DNA of 64,000 nucleotides from Aquatica leii (taxonomy: Eukaryota > Arthropoda > Insecta > Coleoptera > Lampyridae): assembly GCA_035610365.1 (NCBI GenBank), contig CM069432.1:242758104-242822103 (forward strand), given 5' to 3'. The notes under the pieces were generated by a model, which had not been told where the DNA came from, searched no databases, and saw only the letters and a program-made list of their open reading frames with translations. The translations under genes and the position numbers were made by a program. This document shows, piece after piece, positions 23,097 through 34,625 of the stretch. The stretch's first letter is position 1; every line of letters begins with the position of its first letter.

Positions 23097-23428
23097 ACTG
23101 TTCATGCCTGGGGTTCTAAGTTATGAACTTTTTTCTAAAAATGAAAAATACAACATATTTTTTGCCTAAATATAAAGAAGCATCGCTCATATCATCAAAT
23201 AAATTTTTTTTTTATATTAGGTTTAAATACTTGTCATTATTGCATTTTCCATTGTCTTCGCCGCTCTTTCAAATAGTGCAAAAATCCTACTATGAGACTT
23301 CTGAGAAAATAACCACCGGTTGTTTTAAATTCATATTCTTTCGGTTTTATCAAAAGATGGGTCTGATAAAGAAACCGGAAGTGGGTGTATCCGCCATTTT
23401 TAACAGTTTTTGTTATATATTTTTGTAC

Positions 23429-23618
23429 GTATGTAAATTATTCGAGTTATTTTTATAGTTTCTTATAGAGGTAATTATTCCTAACAATTTATTCAAATAA
23501 AACATTTTTCTAATATTAACAGTTTATTATATATTTGATTTATAATTTAAAAAGTGAATTTCATATATAATCTTGGTTCGAATCCTGCCTGCATCAATGT
23601 TGTTTAGAAAAAATAAAT
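23429..23618. repeat. Direct repeat, copy 2, with tRNA B-box-like end
   Basis: Counterpart of 22568-22760: TAGTTTCTTATAGAGGTAAT, CTAACAATTTATTCAAATAA, then GGTTCGAATCCTGCCTGCA, followed by TTTAGAAAAAA in both copies. Spacing between copies is about 860 bp. Confidence 0.5.
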
Positions 23619-24994
23619 AAATCAATGTTGGTTCTTGAATTACATTTCTTGTTTGTATTTCTTAGAATATCGGTGAACATTAGCTATTTTATTAGTTTTT
23701 AATTAAAGCGGCGGTGATTGTTACAAATTTTTAGAAGTGGCAGCCACGAGATTGGAACCACGGACCTTTCATTCTTCGGTGTAATGCAGCGTAATGGAAT
23801 ACCTTAAGAACACCATTGGATACACTACACTACGGCCGATTGCTTGTAAAATATCTCATTCGTACTTTTTGAATGTTTGAAATTTTAATAAGAAAATACG
23901 TTTTTATGCAAAATAAATACGGCTTGGCATTTTTTTAACTTATAGAACAAAATTATAGAAAACTTGTCAAGTTAAAAACCTATGTACGACATTGTAATTT
24001 TTCCGCACATATGATTGTTTAAGCATTGAAAAAATAATTAAAAGAATAATAATTAAAGAGGATACGTTTTACTTATAAATTTGTTACAAGAAACTCGGGT
24101 TTCTAGAGTTGAACTGTCAAAAATACAATGTCCCACCGGTCTTCTCATAACCAAACAAAGCGACGGCTAGCACAGCTTCTTCGGAGATGGATCGCAGGCT
24201 TTTGAATTGAAAGTAGTAATACTTACAGGTAGGTTTTACCTCAGTCGAAAGTTAGCTAACCTCCGTACTTGATGTACCTAAAAAGTAATATACGTTTAAC
24301 ACAAATAATAAGGTTTGTTTAGCATCCAATTATTACGAACGTAGGTGCGCAGCGTTTCCCTTTGACTTAACCAATTAAATTTTTCATGTTTGTCTTCGCA
24401 AAAGAAAGGATTGTCCTGGCGGTTCTCAACCTTTGACGGTAGATATGATAAGGACGTATCAATACTTCGAAGTCATGGAATATTTCGAACAAGACCACCT
24501 GTTAGTTATCTGGGATGATAACGCAGAACAATTGGTGGCTACCCAAATCCGCGATAGAAAATTAGTAGCGTCAATTTAAACGCTCAATAAAGAAAACCAC
24601 TTACCCCGTTTCAACCTTCCACAAATAATCGCATATTAAACTAGCAGCGTGACACAATCTAACGGTGAGGGTTAAACCGGGCGTACAAGTAACAAACTCG
24701 CCAAATGATCTAATGCAAAATGAAGTGCGGGAATGCTGTCGAAAATGTGTCAGTCTAGGCGCAAGAGCAGAAAGGTCCTGACAAATTTTATACTAACGAG
24801 AAATTTTCCATACTCGCGAATTGAACTACTAATTTCTTATTTTAACGTTACAAATTTAATGTTTTTTAAGAATGAAGTTAGAAGACATTCTGATAAGTAA
24901 TTGTATTAGAAGTCAATACAAACGTGTACATATCACTTCAAAGTGGTTTTATGACAACATAACCTTAAAACAATATGTAAACATTCCTTCATCA
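23619..24994. other. Non-coding stretch with one short open segment
   Basis: At 24421-24579 a frame of 52 codons reads FEVMEYFEQDHLLVIWDDNA before a TAA. It looks coding but is not recognised and may be an upstream piece of the gypsy element. Around 23735-23800 a CGAGATTGGAACCACGGACC segment looks like a reversed B box. No other gene is seen. Confidence 0.3.
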
Positions 24995-25040
24995 TTCCTC
25001 ATAGGAAAGTCGTGTGGTGACCACACCAACTTTTTTTTTA
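24995..25040. repeat. Short hairpin-bearing repeat, copy 2
   Basis: CATAGGAAAGTCGTGTGG, then TGACCACACCAAC and a T run. The core GTGTGGTGACCACACC is almost a perfect palindrome. A preceding TATGACAACATAACC (about 24950) also matches 22808-22822, so the two loci share more than the hairpin. Confidence 0.45.
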
Positions 25041-25117
25041 AGTTCGCTAAATACGTGTTAGAAATAAATGACTAATGCGCGAGGTAACTTACCTTTTAGT
25101 AAGCAGAGTTTGAGTTA

Positions 25118-27285
25118 TTGGCACCAAAAATGCCAAGGGCATCCAAATCTCAGCAAATTTCTATTAATGATGTAACACATGTTCTTGATTACATTAACAT
25201 CGAGACTAAGTCTAGTTCAAAGTTGGTAGAAGCTGAAGCACTTCATACCATGGCTTCTCAGGAATTTCAAACTGATAGATCCCCTATTTTGTCGAAAAAA
25301 GTCGAAGCAATTGTTTTAAACCAAGACGACACGGAATCTGGAAATAACAGTAACTTAGACAACAATTGTGCTTTACCATTCGAGTCTCAAAGATTGTCTA
25401 CCTCTAATCGCATCTTTAGTCAAGCTGCTGGCCCTGCGTTCGCACATCTCACACCATATTATCTATGACTGGAGTCAGTTGACAAATGGTGTCTAAAATT
25501 TACAGGTAATAGTTTGGTAATGGGTATAAATGCCTTTTTAACACGAGTGAATGAATTAAAAATTATACATCGTTGGTCAATATCTTTCTTAAAAGTGCAT
25601 TTGAGTTACTCAGTGAACAGGCATTACTATGGTTTAAATCGGTTCAAGTTAGCGTTCCTGGAATAAATTGGTAATCCTATTGAAATATACTTATCTAACT
25701 TCGGAGTTGCGTGATGGGATGAAATTGGGTGGCATAAGCAACTAAGTAACGAACCGGCTCATTTTTTTATAGCAATCATGCAGAATCTTAATGACCACAA
25801 TGCACAAACCTCCCAACATAAATAAACCGTTGCATATTGTGATGCATAATTTAATGCCTAAATATGCGGTTGATTTTGATATGGTTAATTTTTTTGATGA
25901 TTTGCGCTACCTTTGTAAACAAATAGAAGAAGTGGAACTAATAGTGAATTATTTTATTCTCAAAGTCCTACTAGTAAAACATTGAAACCTGATTTAGTTT
26001 CTCCTTTGGTCAATGTCGGTACTTTGCTCGTGGCATCTAAATTCTAATCCCCGTACAACATTTAATAGCCTATGAATAGGTAATCGTGCGCGAGCTGGCA
26101 CCAGATGTGTTAATTGTTCAAAATATTGGGCATACTTTTCACACGTGTTTAGAAGAGCCTAACATTTTTGTTACATTTGTGGAACTCCTGATGTAACCTT
26201 TAGTAACTGTACCAAGTGTCAAAAAAATGGAGCCGGACGCTTGTAAAGCTGATAGCAAAAAATGACAAAATTAGTTAATGTATATTCGGAATTTTTGCTG
26301 TGGGCATACTACTGTTGTTAGCACCCTGTTTGAACATTGTGGTTTAAATAATCGTAGTTATATGGTTGTTTATATTAACAGTGTACACATTTTAGCGTTG
26401 TTGAGCTCAAAGGCAAATCGAGCCATTCTTGGACGAGATGGGCTCACTTTAATCAATTACAAAAATAAATCTCAAATTGAATTGAGATTCCTTTTTGAAT
26501 GTATTTTCTGTGGATGGAGCTAAACAAAATGTTTTAGGTACGGTTTTAATGCCTTTAAGAGTGAATGATGTAGCTCATAATCTGTCAGTGATCGTCTCTG
26601 ATATGTTGAAAAATCCATACACTTGGTATTGATTTTTTTGTTATATATTTAAGTTAAAAACGGATTATGAATAACGAATACGTGGTTGCGTTAGTGGTGT
26701 TACAGCCATCTAGTCTCGTTCTGATCTCCCTAGTGAAGAGTGTCAGCAATTAAAACGCGTCATTGAGCAGTTTAAAACGATGCGGGCTAATCGGTTAGGT
26801 AGAACTCATTTAGTCAAACATGTAATTGATACTGGGAACGTTCGACCAATGAAGCAACGTTACTTTCCCTTGTCACCGCCAATGTTAGAGAAGGTTAATA
26901 TAGAAATAAACAAAATGTTGAATTTAGGTGTCATTCAAACCTCTAACAGCTCTTGGAATAGCCAAATAGTCGTGACAAAAAAGAAGTTGGGTGATCGTTT
27001 TTGTTGTTATGGTAGAAAAGTAAACAAAATAACGAAACCGGATGCTTATCGGTACCTTATGTAAGTGACAGTTTAGATGGCTTAAAGGATGCTCGTTTCT
27101 TATCTTTTATTGTTTTTTTGGCAAATCCCGTTTTCTTTAACATCTAAGGAAAATGTTGCACTTACTGTGCCGAGGCGACGTTTACTTGAGTTTTTCCTTT
27201 TGGCCTTTGACTTTGTGAATTTGGTAGTCAAGTATATGTTCCCTATAAGAATTTTTAACCATTCGGTTGACGGATTAGGCCTATG
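25118..27285 (+). pseudogene. Ty3/gypsy-like gag-pol remnant (gag, zinc knuckle, protease, RT start)
   Basis: 25118-25468 is an open gag-like N-terminus (MAPKMPRASKSQQISINDV). After frameshifts, 25500-25985 continues the capsid-like region (FLTRVNELKI; LWFKSVQVSVPG; FFDDLRYLCKQIEE). A zinc-knuckle-like CYICGTPDVTF...CTKC lies near 26163-26210. The protease motif reads LALLSSKANRAILGRDGL (26390-26440), with the catalytic DSG replaced. RT begins with THLVKHVIDTGNVRPMKQRY, INKMLNLGVIQTSNSSW and VTKKKLGDRFC (26800-27010), then WQIPFSLTSKE and a VALTVPRRRLLEF block to 27285. The YxDD box, RNase H and integrase are missing, and no LTR pair was identified. It is dead, with many stops. Confidence 0.8.
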
Positions 27286-27824
27286 AGGCCCAGGCAAATT
27301 TTTGTTGTTGTATTTTTTAGAATATTTTTTTAAATTTCTTTAGCTTTTTGGTACCTTCCTAACTTTAATAAAGACATGTTTTCCTTAATTTGTCTTAATT
27401 TTATAATCTATCGTTTGGCTGCCAAAAGGGTTTTAGTCCTGTCAGACCCAACCCGTGCATTCGTATAAGTTTTTTCCTACAATTTATTTTTTCTGTATTT
27501 CGTAAAGAAACTAATTTTGTTTTGTTTTTAGACATAAAACATTCTTAGGGCCTTCCCCTAGTTTCTAAGTATTCACCCAGAATCTTTTGCATACGGGTAA
27601 GTCCCTAAATTTCAATTGTTTATCGTTTCTGCGTGTTTTGCATGTTAGCAAACTTTTATCTCGAGTTTGAAGGATTTACATTCCTTACTCTAAATAGTTT
27701 ATCTTTAGTAGAAGAATCTCAGTTCTTTATGAATTTAGTTCGTACTATATAAAGCAAGACAAAAGAATTTTTTGGTTTAGTCTCTATTGGTAGTGCAACT
27801 GAAAGTTAGTCGTGTTTTCCATTT
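27286..27824. other. AT-rich spacer
   Basis: No supported coding sequence between the gypsy remnant and the piggyBac-like pseudogene. It could hold an LTR, but no partner copy was found in the window. Confidence 0.35.
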
Positions 27825-28754
27825 GTGACGTTTTCCACTTGTGACTTTATTACTTTTGTTTGTTCTTTTTTTGAAGAAATTTTAAACACAGTTAACAAAA
27901 ATACCAATTTTTATATACAAAAAATTGCACCAAGATACAAGAATAAATACTACATTGTACTTACTAATAAAGTGGAAATGAATTTGTTGTATTTGGCCAG
28001 TTCTCAGCATGGCGGGCGAAAAAAATTATACAAATTTTGGTCCGAGCAGGGCTTAGGGCTCCAATTATTTCCTGCTAGCTTATCTCAACAATTATTTATA
28101 TTTTGATGAAATGTATACGTATCGACAATACCGATACAAAGGATGAGCGAAAGAAGTTGGATAAACTTGCTGCCGTAAGAGACATATTAGAAAAAATCCA
28201 TGAACTGCTTAAAAAGCATGTTGGTAAATATATGATTCTAGATTAAATGTTGTTAGGATTTTGTAGAAGATGTGGCTTTTGTATCTACATTTCGAATAAA
28301 CCTAACAAATATCAGATCATAGTGTTTTCTACAGTAGACGCAAACATTTTACGCGTCGCATTTGCAGATCTATGGTGGAAGCCAAACTGAAGGTACCTTT
28401 CAGATAGACAATTCTGTAACAGCTGTCATTCTAAGAATGACGAACCATATCTCAGGAACTGTTTTTTTTGGCATGTTCAACGTGGAAGCAATCAACGCAT
28501 TCATAATAAATGAAACGAAAAATCCAGATGGGGAATTTTCAAAAAGCAGACTACTATTTTTGCAAAATTTGGTAAAAGACACAGAAGTGTCCCGACCGAT
28601 GACTTCAACTGCTCGAAGAAAATCAAGATATTTGTGCAAGTTTTGTGGCAAAATGTTATTAACTAAATTTTCCATTCAATGTGTTGTGTGTCAAATTTAT
28701 GTACACTTGTTTAATATTTTTTTACACTTGTTCTTATTTAAATGTCTTAAATGA
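27825..28754 (+). pseudogene. piggyBac-like transposase remnant, second family
   Basis: 27860-28100 reads FFEEILNTVNKNTNFYIQKI, TNKVEMNLLYLASSQHGGRK and LYKFWSEQGLGLQLF, the N-terminal core of PGBD-type transposases. After a 1-nt loss near 28103 it continues KCIRIDNTDTKDERKKLDKL, VGKYMILD (a stop takes the place of a residue right after it) and CGFCIYISNKPNKYQIIVFS. From 28362 it gives LQIYGGSQTEGTFQIDNSV, then VILRMTNHISGT. That runs directly into VFFGMFNVEAINAFIIN, so roughly 150 residues with the later catalytic Asp are deleted. The end has a CKFCG...CVVCQIYVHL zinc-finger tail. It differs clearly from the piggyBac at 14511-18688. No TTAA ends were located. Confidence 0.82.
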
Positions 28755-30217
28755 GTAATAAAATTAAATTCTTCACTCTAGGATGGTATAAAAACTATTC
28801 AGTTTTTCTTTCTGGCGACGGTTTGTGCACTACATGTGCACTTCTACAGACCACTGCAATTTATTATAGTAAGTACTCAACAACTAATATAATAAAGTAC
28901 ATATATTAAATTACAGATGTAAAACAACACTTTAACGTAGAATTTACAAAACAGATTTGAGCAATTAACATTGTATGTTTTTTAGCGATTAGACAACGTT
29001 GTGCATTCCATTTGACTAATTTAATTTCCGAACAGGTCAAAGTCACTTCTGTACAGGTCAAAGCCATTATCGTGCAGGATAATGAATTCTGAAAGCATAA
29101 TTTATAGAGTGGTACAAATATTTCGTGCACCACAATTATAAAATTTGAACACAATATCCTTTAGGGTCGTGTGGATGCTATTGCATTAGTTTTGACGGTA
29201 CGTATAAATTAAAACGAGTTTAGTTAATAAATTAAATATTTTTAGTTATGTTTGCCAAGTTTATTTAGTAGTATCCTTCTTATAATTAATTGTAAATATA
29301 ATTTAGAATAATTAGGTTCAACGTAATTAAAATACATCAAAGCACCTCACTACTAGTTCTCTTATGCAGTGTTATAAAAAAGTTATGATTATAATAATTT
29401 TTAATCGGTTGTCGATAAATTTTACAATAATTACTGAAACTTGCATGTTGGACAGGTTAAGCAATTGAATTAGTCAAATAACAAAATTACTTAATTTACA
29501 ATAACTTGTTCAAACTTACTAAGAAATAAGTATTTATTAATGTCAATCAGTTTTTTGAACTGCATTACAAATCAGAAGAAACCAATTGTCTTCTGGAATA
29601 CATCGATACCTGAAAATATCTGTAAGTTATTATGTATGCTTATATTTTTCATAAGTATCTATGTATGTGTACTTTTACTCTTTGTTGCATTATAATCTTA
29701 TAAAAACAATCTATTCGCACAGTGTCGGTACATTGTTAATCTTGGTTGCTTCAGTAGCTTATACATAATATATTTACATATTCAGTAAATACTTATAAAC
29801 ACTTTATACTTACGTTAACATAACATATGGGTAATTCTACGAAAAAGCACACTTTCCGTGTTCCTTTTGATTATCTCCGGTATCTTCAATAAAAGGTTGT
29901 TCATTTATAATCATTACAAAAATGCATCTATACGTTTACGTAACAGGAGGATATACGTTTTTCTAAAATTTATTTTTACTTATTTCCTGTTCACAGCACG
30001 TGAACAAAACATTTGAAAACCTCACCTCTATTACTTTTACCTTCATGACCATGCAATGACAATGGAGGTGAGAAGTTTTCATAGAGGTGAGAAGTTTTCA
30101 TAGAGGTGAGAAACTACCTTTAACTTCAATAGTCTGTGTCAATAAATTTTAAACTAATATCCTAATGGATCTGTTCAAGTGTAATATCTTTGAATCTAAG
30201 TTATACTTCACAAAAGA
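28755..30217. other. AT-rich stretch with a small tandem repeat
   Basis: No gene. A palindrome-like GTGCACTACATGTGCAC lies at about 28825. Near its right end is the 19-bp tandem repeat listed separately. Confidence 0.4.
30065..30112. repeat. 19-bp tandem repeat, about 2.5 units
   Basis: Two exact copies of GAGGTGAGAAGTTTTCATA (30065-30083, 30084-30102) and a partial third. An opposite-strand relative (GAAAACCTCACCTCTA) lies at 30015-30030, so the locus can form a hairpin. Confidence 0.7.
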
Positions 30218-31770
30218 ATGGCTAAAACTAAGAAAATTAATGATAAACGAGAAAGAAAATGCAGAGAACAAAAAAAAACTGCATGCAAAAGTTACGAGAA
30301 GAAATTTAAAAAAATCCAGAACTAAATGAAGAAAAAAAAAGAAAAGTGAGAGAAAGATACCATCAGAGAAAAGCTCAAAGAAAAATTAAAGCAATTGGAG
30401 ATATGACTGAATGAAAAAAACGTAGCACAAGAAAGTCCTGGAGGAAAAGAAGCAAAAAAATATTATGATGCTAAAAAGAGACAAGAAACATTAACAAGAC
30501 ATTGGAAGAGAATACACCTCCAAGTTCTCCAATACCTAGAAGTACTCCACCACCAAGCAGAAATGTTGAGCAACTTATTAGTCACTCTCCAAAAGAAAGC
30601 ACATCTAGTAGAAATAGTACATCTAGACTAGAGATTGGAAAAAAATGAGAAGACACAATAGAGACAATTTGCGCAAAAAAAAAAAATAAAACTGAAAAGT
30701 AATGAACAAAAATCTCAATGATACAAGAAAAAGTTACAAAGAGTTTTAAAACAAAAATCAAAAGTAAGGAACCTTACACCAAGAAAAATAGTAGCAAATT
30801 TATTCAAAGGGCAAACAGTTACCACAACTGTAAAGAAAAAGCTTTTGTTTGGTGAAGTACTTTCTTACCAATTAAAAGAAAATTTCAAAATGCAAAATAC
30901 ACCAGCAAAGAAGAGAATTTTTACTCATGCGATATTTCGGGAAAAATAGTTAAGAATTACAGATGTATGAATTATCTAAAGGCCCTTTCATCCCCCAATG
31001 TATTTCGGTCAAAGTTGCCAACGAAAAAATTAAAAAGATTTCATCAGATTAAACAAAGAATTGTTAAGTTTTACGAAAAAGATGAATCTAGTAGGATGTG
31101 TCCAGGGAAAAGGGATACCATAACATCAAAAAAAGTTAAAAAACAAAAGCGTTATCTAAATTGCAGTCTTAAGGAGCTGTATAAAAAATTTCTGTGTAAC
31201 TATCCTTCCATGAAGATAAGTTATGCTTTATTTTACAAGCTGCGACCCTTTATTATTCCAAAAGTTACATCTCGTAATACCTGTCTGTGTATAACCCATA
31301 CCAATATGGAATTGTTAATTATGAAACTATACAATCTTAAGATTATAAAGGTAAAAACAACTTGGGAAGTTATGCAAGCAATAATGTGTAATGGAGAACA
31401 GACAAAAGAAAATTGTTTTGAAAGAACTTGTAGGAATGTAAAAATAAAGTTGTCAAGTTCTTTGATTTCAATGAAGAATCAATTTTGTATGCAAAGTGGT
31501 TAACGAAAAAAGTAAATTTGCTAATTAAAGGTAAAGCAAAGATATGCCAAAGAACAGTGGAGGAAAGAATACGATGTTTGAAATCCGATTTAATTAATGC
31601 ACTAAATAGTTCTTTAGATAAGTTTTTGATACATGAAAGAGATGCTATTCACCAGTATCGCACAGTGAACCAAATTAAAAACCAATTGCCAAATAACGAA
31701 GTTTTTTTCAATACAGAATTACTGTTGCAAATATGCTGAGGAAATTGAATCTGTAAATGTGTGATGTCAG
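30218..31770 (+). pseudogene. Transposon-type protein with basic N-terminus and truncated catalytic region; family unnamed
   Basis: Starts at 30218 (MAKTKKINDKRE). The frames then read a Lys/Arg-rich helical leader (RERYHQRKAQRKIKAIGDM), a Ser/Pro segment (TPPSSPIPRSTPPPSRNVEQ) and a second basic block. 30967-31503 is a conserved-looking part: RIVKFYEKDESSRMCPGKRD, VKKQKRYLNCSLKELYKKFL, ISYALFYKLRPFIIP and CLCITHTNMELLI. 31485-31739 continues it (YAKWLTKKVNLLIKGK; HQYRTVNQIKNQLPNNEVFF). A last frameshifted scrap, NYCCKYAEEIESVNV (to about 31765), is where the family's acidic SENY block would lie; everything after is lost. I recall this architecture from uncharacterised, multicopy proteins in insects and cnidarians, but I cannot name the superfamily. 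Confidence 0.6.
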
Positions 31771-32054
31771 CTGGGCAAACGCGCGCGCTTTAGACTGATC
31801 ATGTGTACCGTACAATGCTTACTTTAATAACTCGAAACGTACTGCAAACGCGGCGGTCGAAGAGAAAACTATGAACACCGCGGTTTGATGACGTTGGTTT
31901 AAGGCGTACGCTTGCATATGAACGATCCAATTTACTCCCTGGCACTTAGCTAACGTACGTTTGACAAACGCGGCGTCTAACGCCTTCATGTGTACCTAGC
32001 CTTAGAAACCTAATTCTTGCTGTTGTTCGCGGGTCTAACAATTATGTATCTAAA
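31771..32054. repeat. GC-richer MITE-like remnant
   Basis: A short block much richer in CpG than its surroundings (GCGCGCGCTTTAG; AACGCGGCGG; AAACGCGGCGTCTAACGCC), ending CATGTGTACCTAGCCTTA near 31987-32004. An internal CATGTGTACC recurs at 31800. AACGCGGCG repeated in several places and the terminal ACCTAGCCTTA suggest a non-autonomous DNA element. The left end is not defined. Confidence 0.35.
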
Positions 32055-32057
32055 TTA

Positions 32058-34622
32058 CATTGGTCTGCATGAAAATCGGTCCTGATACCATTCTTGACGA
32101 TTCTTATGTAAAACGACCTCCTGAATCCAAAAATGAGCTCCGTTTTTACCCATCACCCACCTATTTTGGGGGGACCCCATTTTTATTTTATTTTTTGCAT
32201 TTTTTTTAGAATTTTAACTTATAGCCGTTAAACATCCCAAAGCAGGTAATAAAATTTATACCAAAGTATATGGCAAAAGTTTTGCTATAAAATGTATATA
32301 GAAACAACAATAAAATACAAATATATAAGAACAGTAAAAAGATATCAATAAACAGTTAGAAAGATTCACTGCACGACGCTGGCGATCTCAATACCACATG
32401 CAGGTTTGAACAGGAATTTTCGACAGGCTTGAACTTGCATTACTCTTCTTATTATAGTATATTACATTGTTTGCTTAACTGCTTCGATCAGTACATCTAT
32501 AGCTGTTGCAGAGTTAACTTGTCGACGTTTTAAACGTGCTGGATTTTGTGTTCATTTTTGTTCATTTGTGTAAAACAGTAAAACTACTTTTACTCCGCAT
32601 TTTTTCAAGTGACTAAGTGTGATTTGTGGTTAATGTCGGGCGTTGAATTACTGTTTAATTATGCCACGCGAGTGTAAAAATCATCCCGATAGCTTCTGCT
32701 ATGTCTGCGGGGAATTAACTTTAAAAGCGCAACGAAAACCCCTTTCTCCGCTTGTTAAAACAGCTTATAAATTGTACTTTGATTGTCAAGTTGGCGACCA
32801 GGACAAGACTTGGGCTCTATCAGTTTGCTGTACGACTTGTTACAGTAGTTTGACCAAATGGCTCAAAGGTACCCGTAAATCAAAACCATTTGCTGTGCCC
32901 ATGGTTTGGCGTGAACCTCGCTGTCATCTTACAGATTGTTACTTTTGTATGACTTTCACCGTCGGGTTTTCGAGCAAAAGTAAGCATACAATTCAGTATC
33001 CCAATATTCCGTCAGCTCTAAGACCTGTTCCTCATAACGAGACTTTGCCAATCCCAGAGCCCCCAAACACTTATACTCTAGAGCCGGAAATTGATTTAAA
33101 AGACTCTGAGCCACAACCTGGGGCTTCGAATGATACGTTAAATGATGATGAAGAGTATTCCGCAGATTTAGTTTCTCGGCAACCTCACCTACTCACACAA
33201 TCGGAATTAAATGATCTTGTCAGGGATTTGCAGTTACCCAAGACTAAATCTCAGCTTCTAGGATCGCGACTTCAACAGTGGAATCTCTTAGAAAAGGGAG
33301 TAAAAATATCTTCTTACAGGACCAGACAAGCAACCCTGAAATGTCTTTTCTCAGAAGATAAAGGTTTAGTGTTCTGCCCTAATGCAAACTTATTGATGAC
33401 AGAGCTACAGATGCCATGTGACCCAGACAAATGAAGACTGTTTATAGACTCATCAAAAACAAGCTTAAAAGTTGTCCTGTTGGCAAATGGAATGACTTCC
33501 CATCAGCTCCAGTTGCATACTCTGTTGATATGAAGGAAACGTACGAAAACATCTTCAGAATCCTTGATAAAATTCGTTATCATGATTATAAGTGGAAACT
33601 TTGCGCTGACTTAAAAGTTGCTGCTCTACTCACGGGCCTGCAATCAGAATTCACAAAATATTGCTGCTTCCATTGTGAATGGGATAGCCCAGCCCGAGAT
33701 AAACATTACATCGTACGGGACTGGCCTCTGCGAGAAAATTTTATTCCTGGTTAGAAAAATGTCGCCCACAATCCTTTGGTTCCGAAGGAAAATATTTACT
33801 TACCACCATTACACATCAAACTTGGATTGATCAAACAGTTTGTGAAAGCAGTGGACAAGACAGGTGGCGCATTTCAATTTTTGAAAACTAAATTTCCTCG
33901 TCTTAGCGAAGCTAAAATCAAAGAAGGCGTTTTTGTTGGTCCCCAGATTAGACAACTCTTCCAAGATTCGACGTTTATTGAACACCTAAATCGAAAAGAA
34001 AAACGAGCTTGGCTGGCATTTCAAAACGTTTGTAAGAACTTCCTGGGTAACCACAAAAGTAAAGATTATGTCGCTCACGTTGAGGAACTGCTTTTAGCGT
34101 ACAAGGACATAGGATGTAACATGTATCTTAAAGTTCACTTCCTTCACTCGCATCTGGACTTTATTCCTGAAAATTTAGGAGCAGTCTCGGATGAACACGG
34201 GGAACGGTTCCATCAAGACATCGCTAAGCTGGAGAAGAGATTTTCAGGGAAGTGGAATGCAAGCATGTTGGCGGAGTACTGCTGGTTTTTGGAACGAGAG
34301 AGCTGTACCTCAGGGTATAAAAGGAAAGCAAGCACCAAGTAACGATGACTATCTTTTTATTTATTACTGTTTATAGCTAAAATAGTTCTTTTTCCCATTT
34401 GAATGTCCATATATTCATTATTATAATTATTATTATCGTTCGATAAATAAATTATAATTAATTTATCGAATAGTGGTAAAATTAGAGATTTTGGGCTCCC
34501 TCAAAAATGATGGGCGATGAAAGAAAACGGAAAACATATTTGGATTCAGGACGTCATTTTACATAAGAATCACCCGGAATAGTGTCAGGGCTCGATAAAA
34601 AATATTTTTTTGCAGACCAGTG
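32058..34622 (+). mobile_element. Complete 2.57-kb DNA element with terminal inverted repeats and TTA duplication
   Basis: TTA (32055-32057) precedes CATTGGTCTGCA, and TGCAGACCAGTG at 34611-34622 is followed by TTA (34623-34625). The inverted homology extends inward about 110 bp: GATTCTTATGTAAAACGACC and CCTGAATCCAAAAATG on the left match the complement of CATATTTGGATTCAGGACG and CATTTTACATAAGAATCAC on the right. CACTG-type ends with a 3-bp duplication are compatible with CACTA/EnSpm-like elements, but the encoded protein is not a transposase I can assign. The only gene is 32661-34342. Confidence 0.75.
32661..34342 (+). pseudogene. Protein of the 2.57-kb element: Cys-rich N-terminus, widespread TE-linked family, slightly broken
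   Basis: Start chosen at 32661 (MPRECKNHPDSFCYVCGELT) rather than the in-frame Met at 32643. The N-terminus holds paired cysteines (CYVCGE; CCTTCYSSLTKW; MVWREPRCHLTDCYFC), suggesting zinc binding. Then come an acidic/proline linker, PHLLTQSELNDLVRDLQL, and GLVFCPNANLL. The C-terminal half reads LFIDSSKTSLKVVLL, PVAYSVDMKETYENI, KYCCFHCEWDS, YLPPLHIKLGLIKQFVKAVD and VSDEHGERFHQD, with candidate acidic/His residues. Defects are few: TGA at 33432, one frameshift near 33490, TAG at 33752. About 560 codons in all. I know the family as a common multicopy protein in animal genomes but cannot name it or show a nuclease fold. Confidence 0.7.
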
Positions 34623-34625
34623 TTA

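Noticed and set aside
23735-23850. Reverse-strand tRNA gene or SINE head (GGTTCCAATC with a possible A box)
   Set aside because: The B box is plausible, but no cloverleaf with paired acceptor ends could be drawn.
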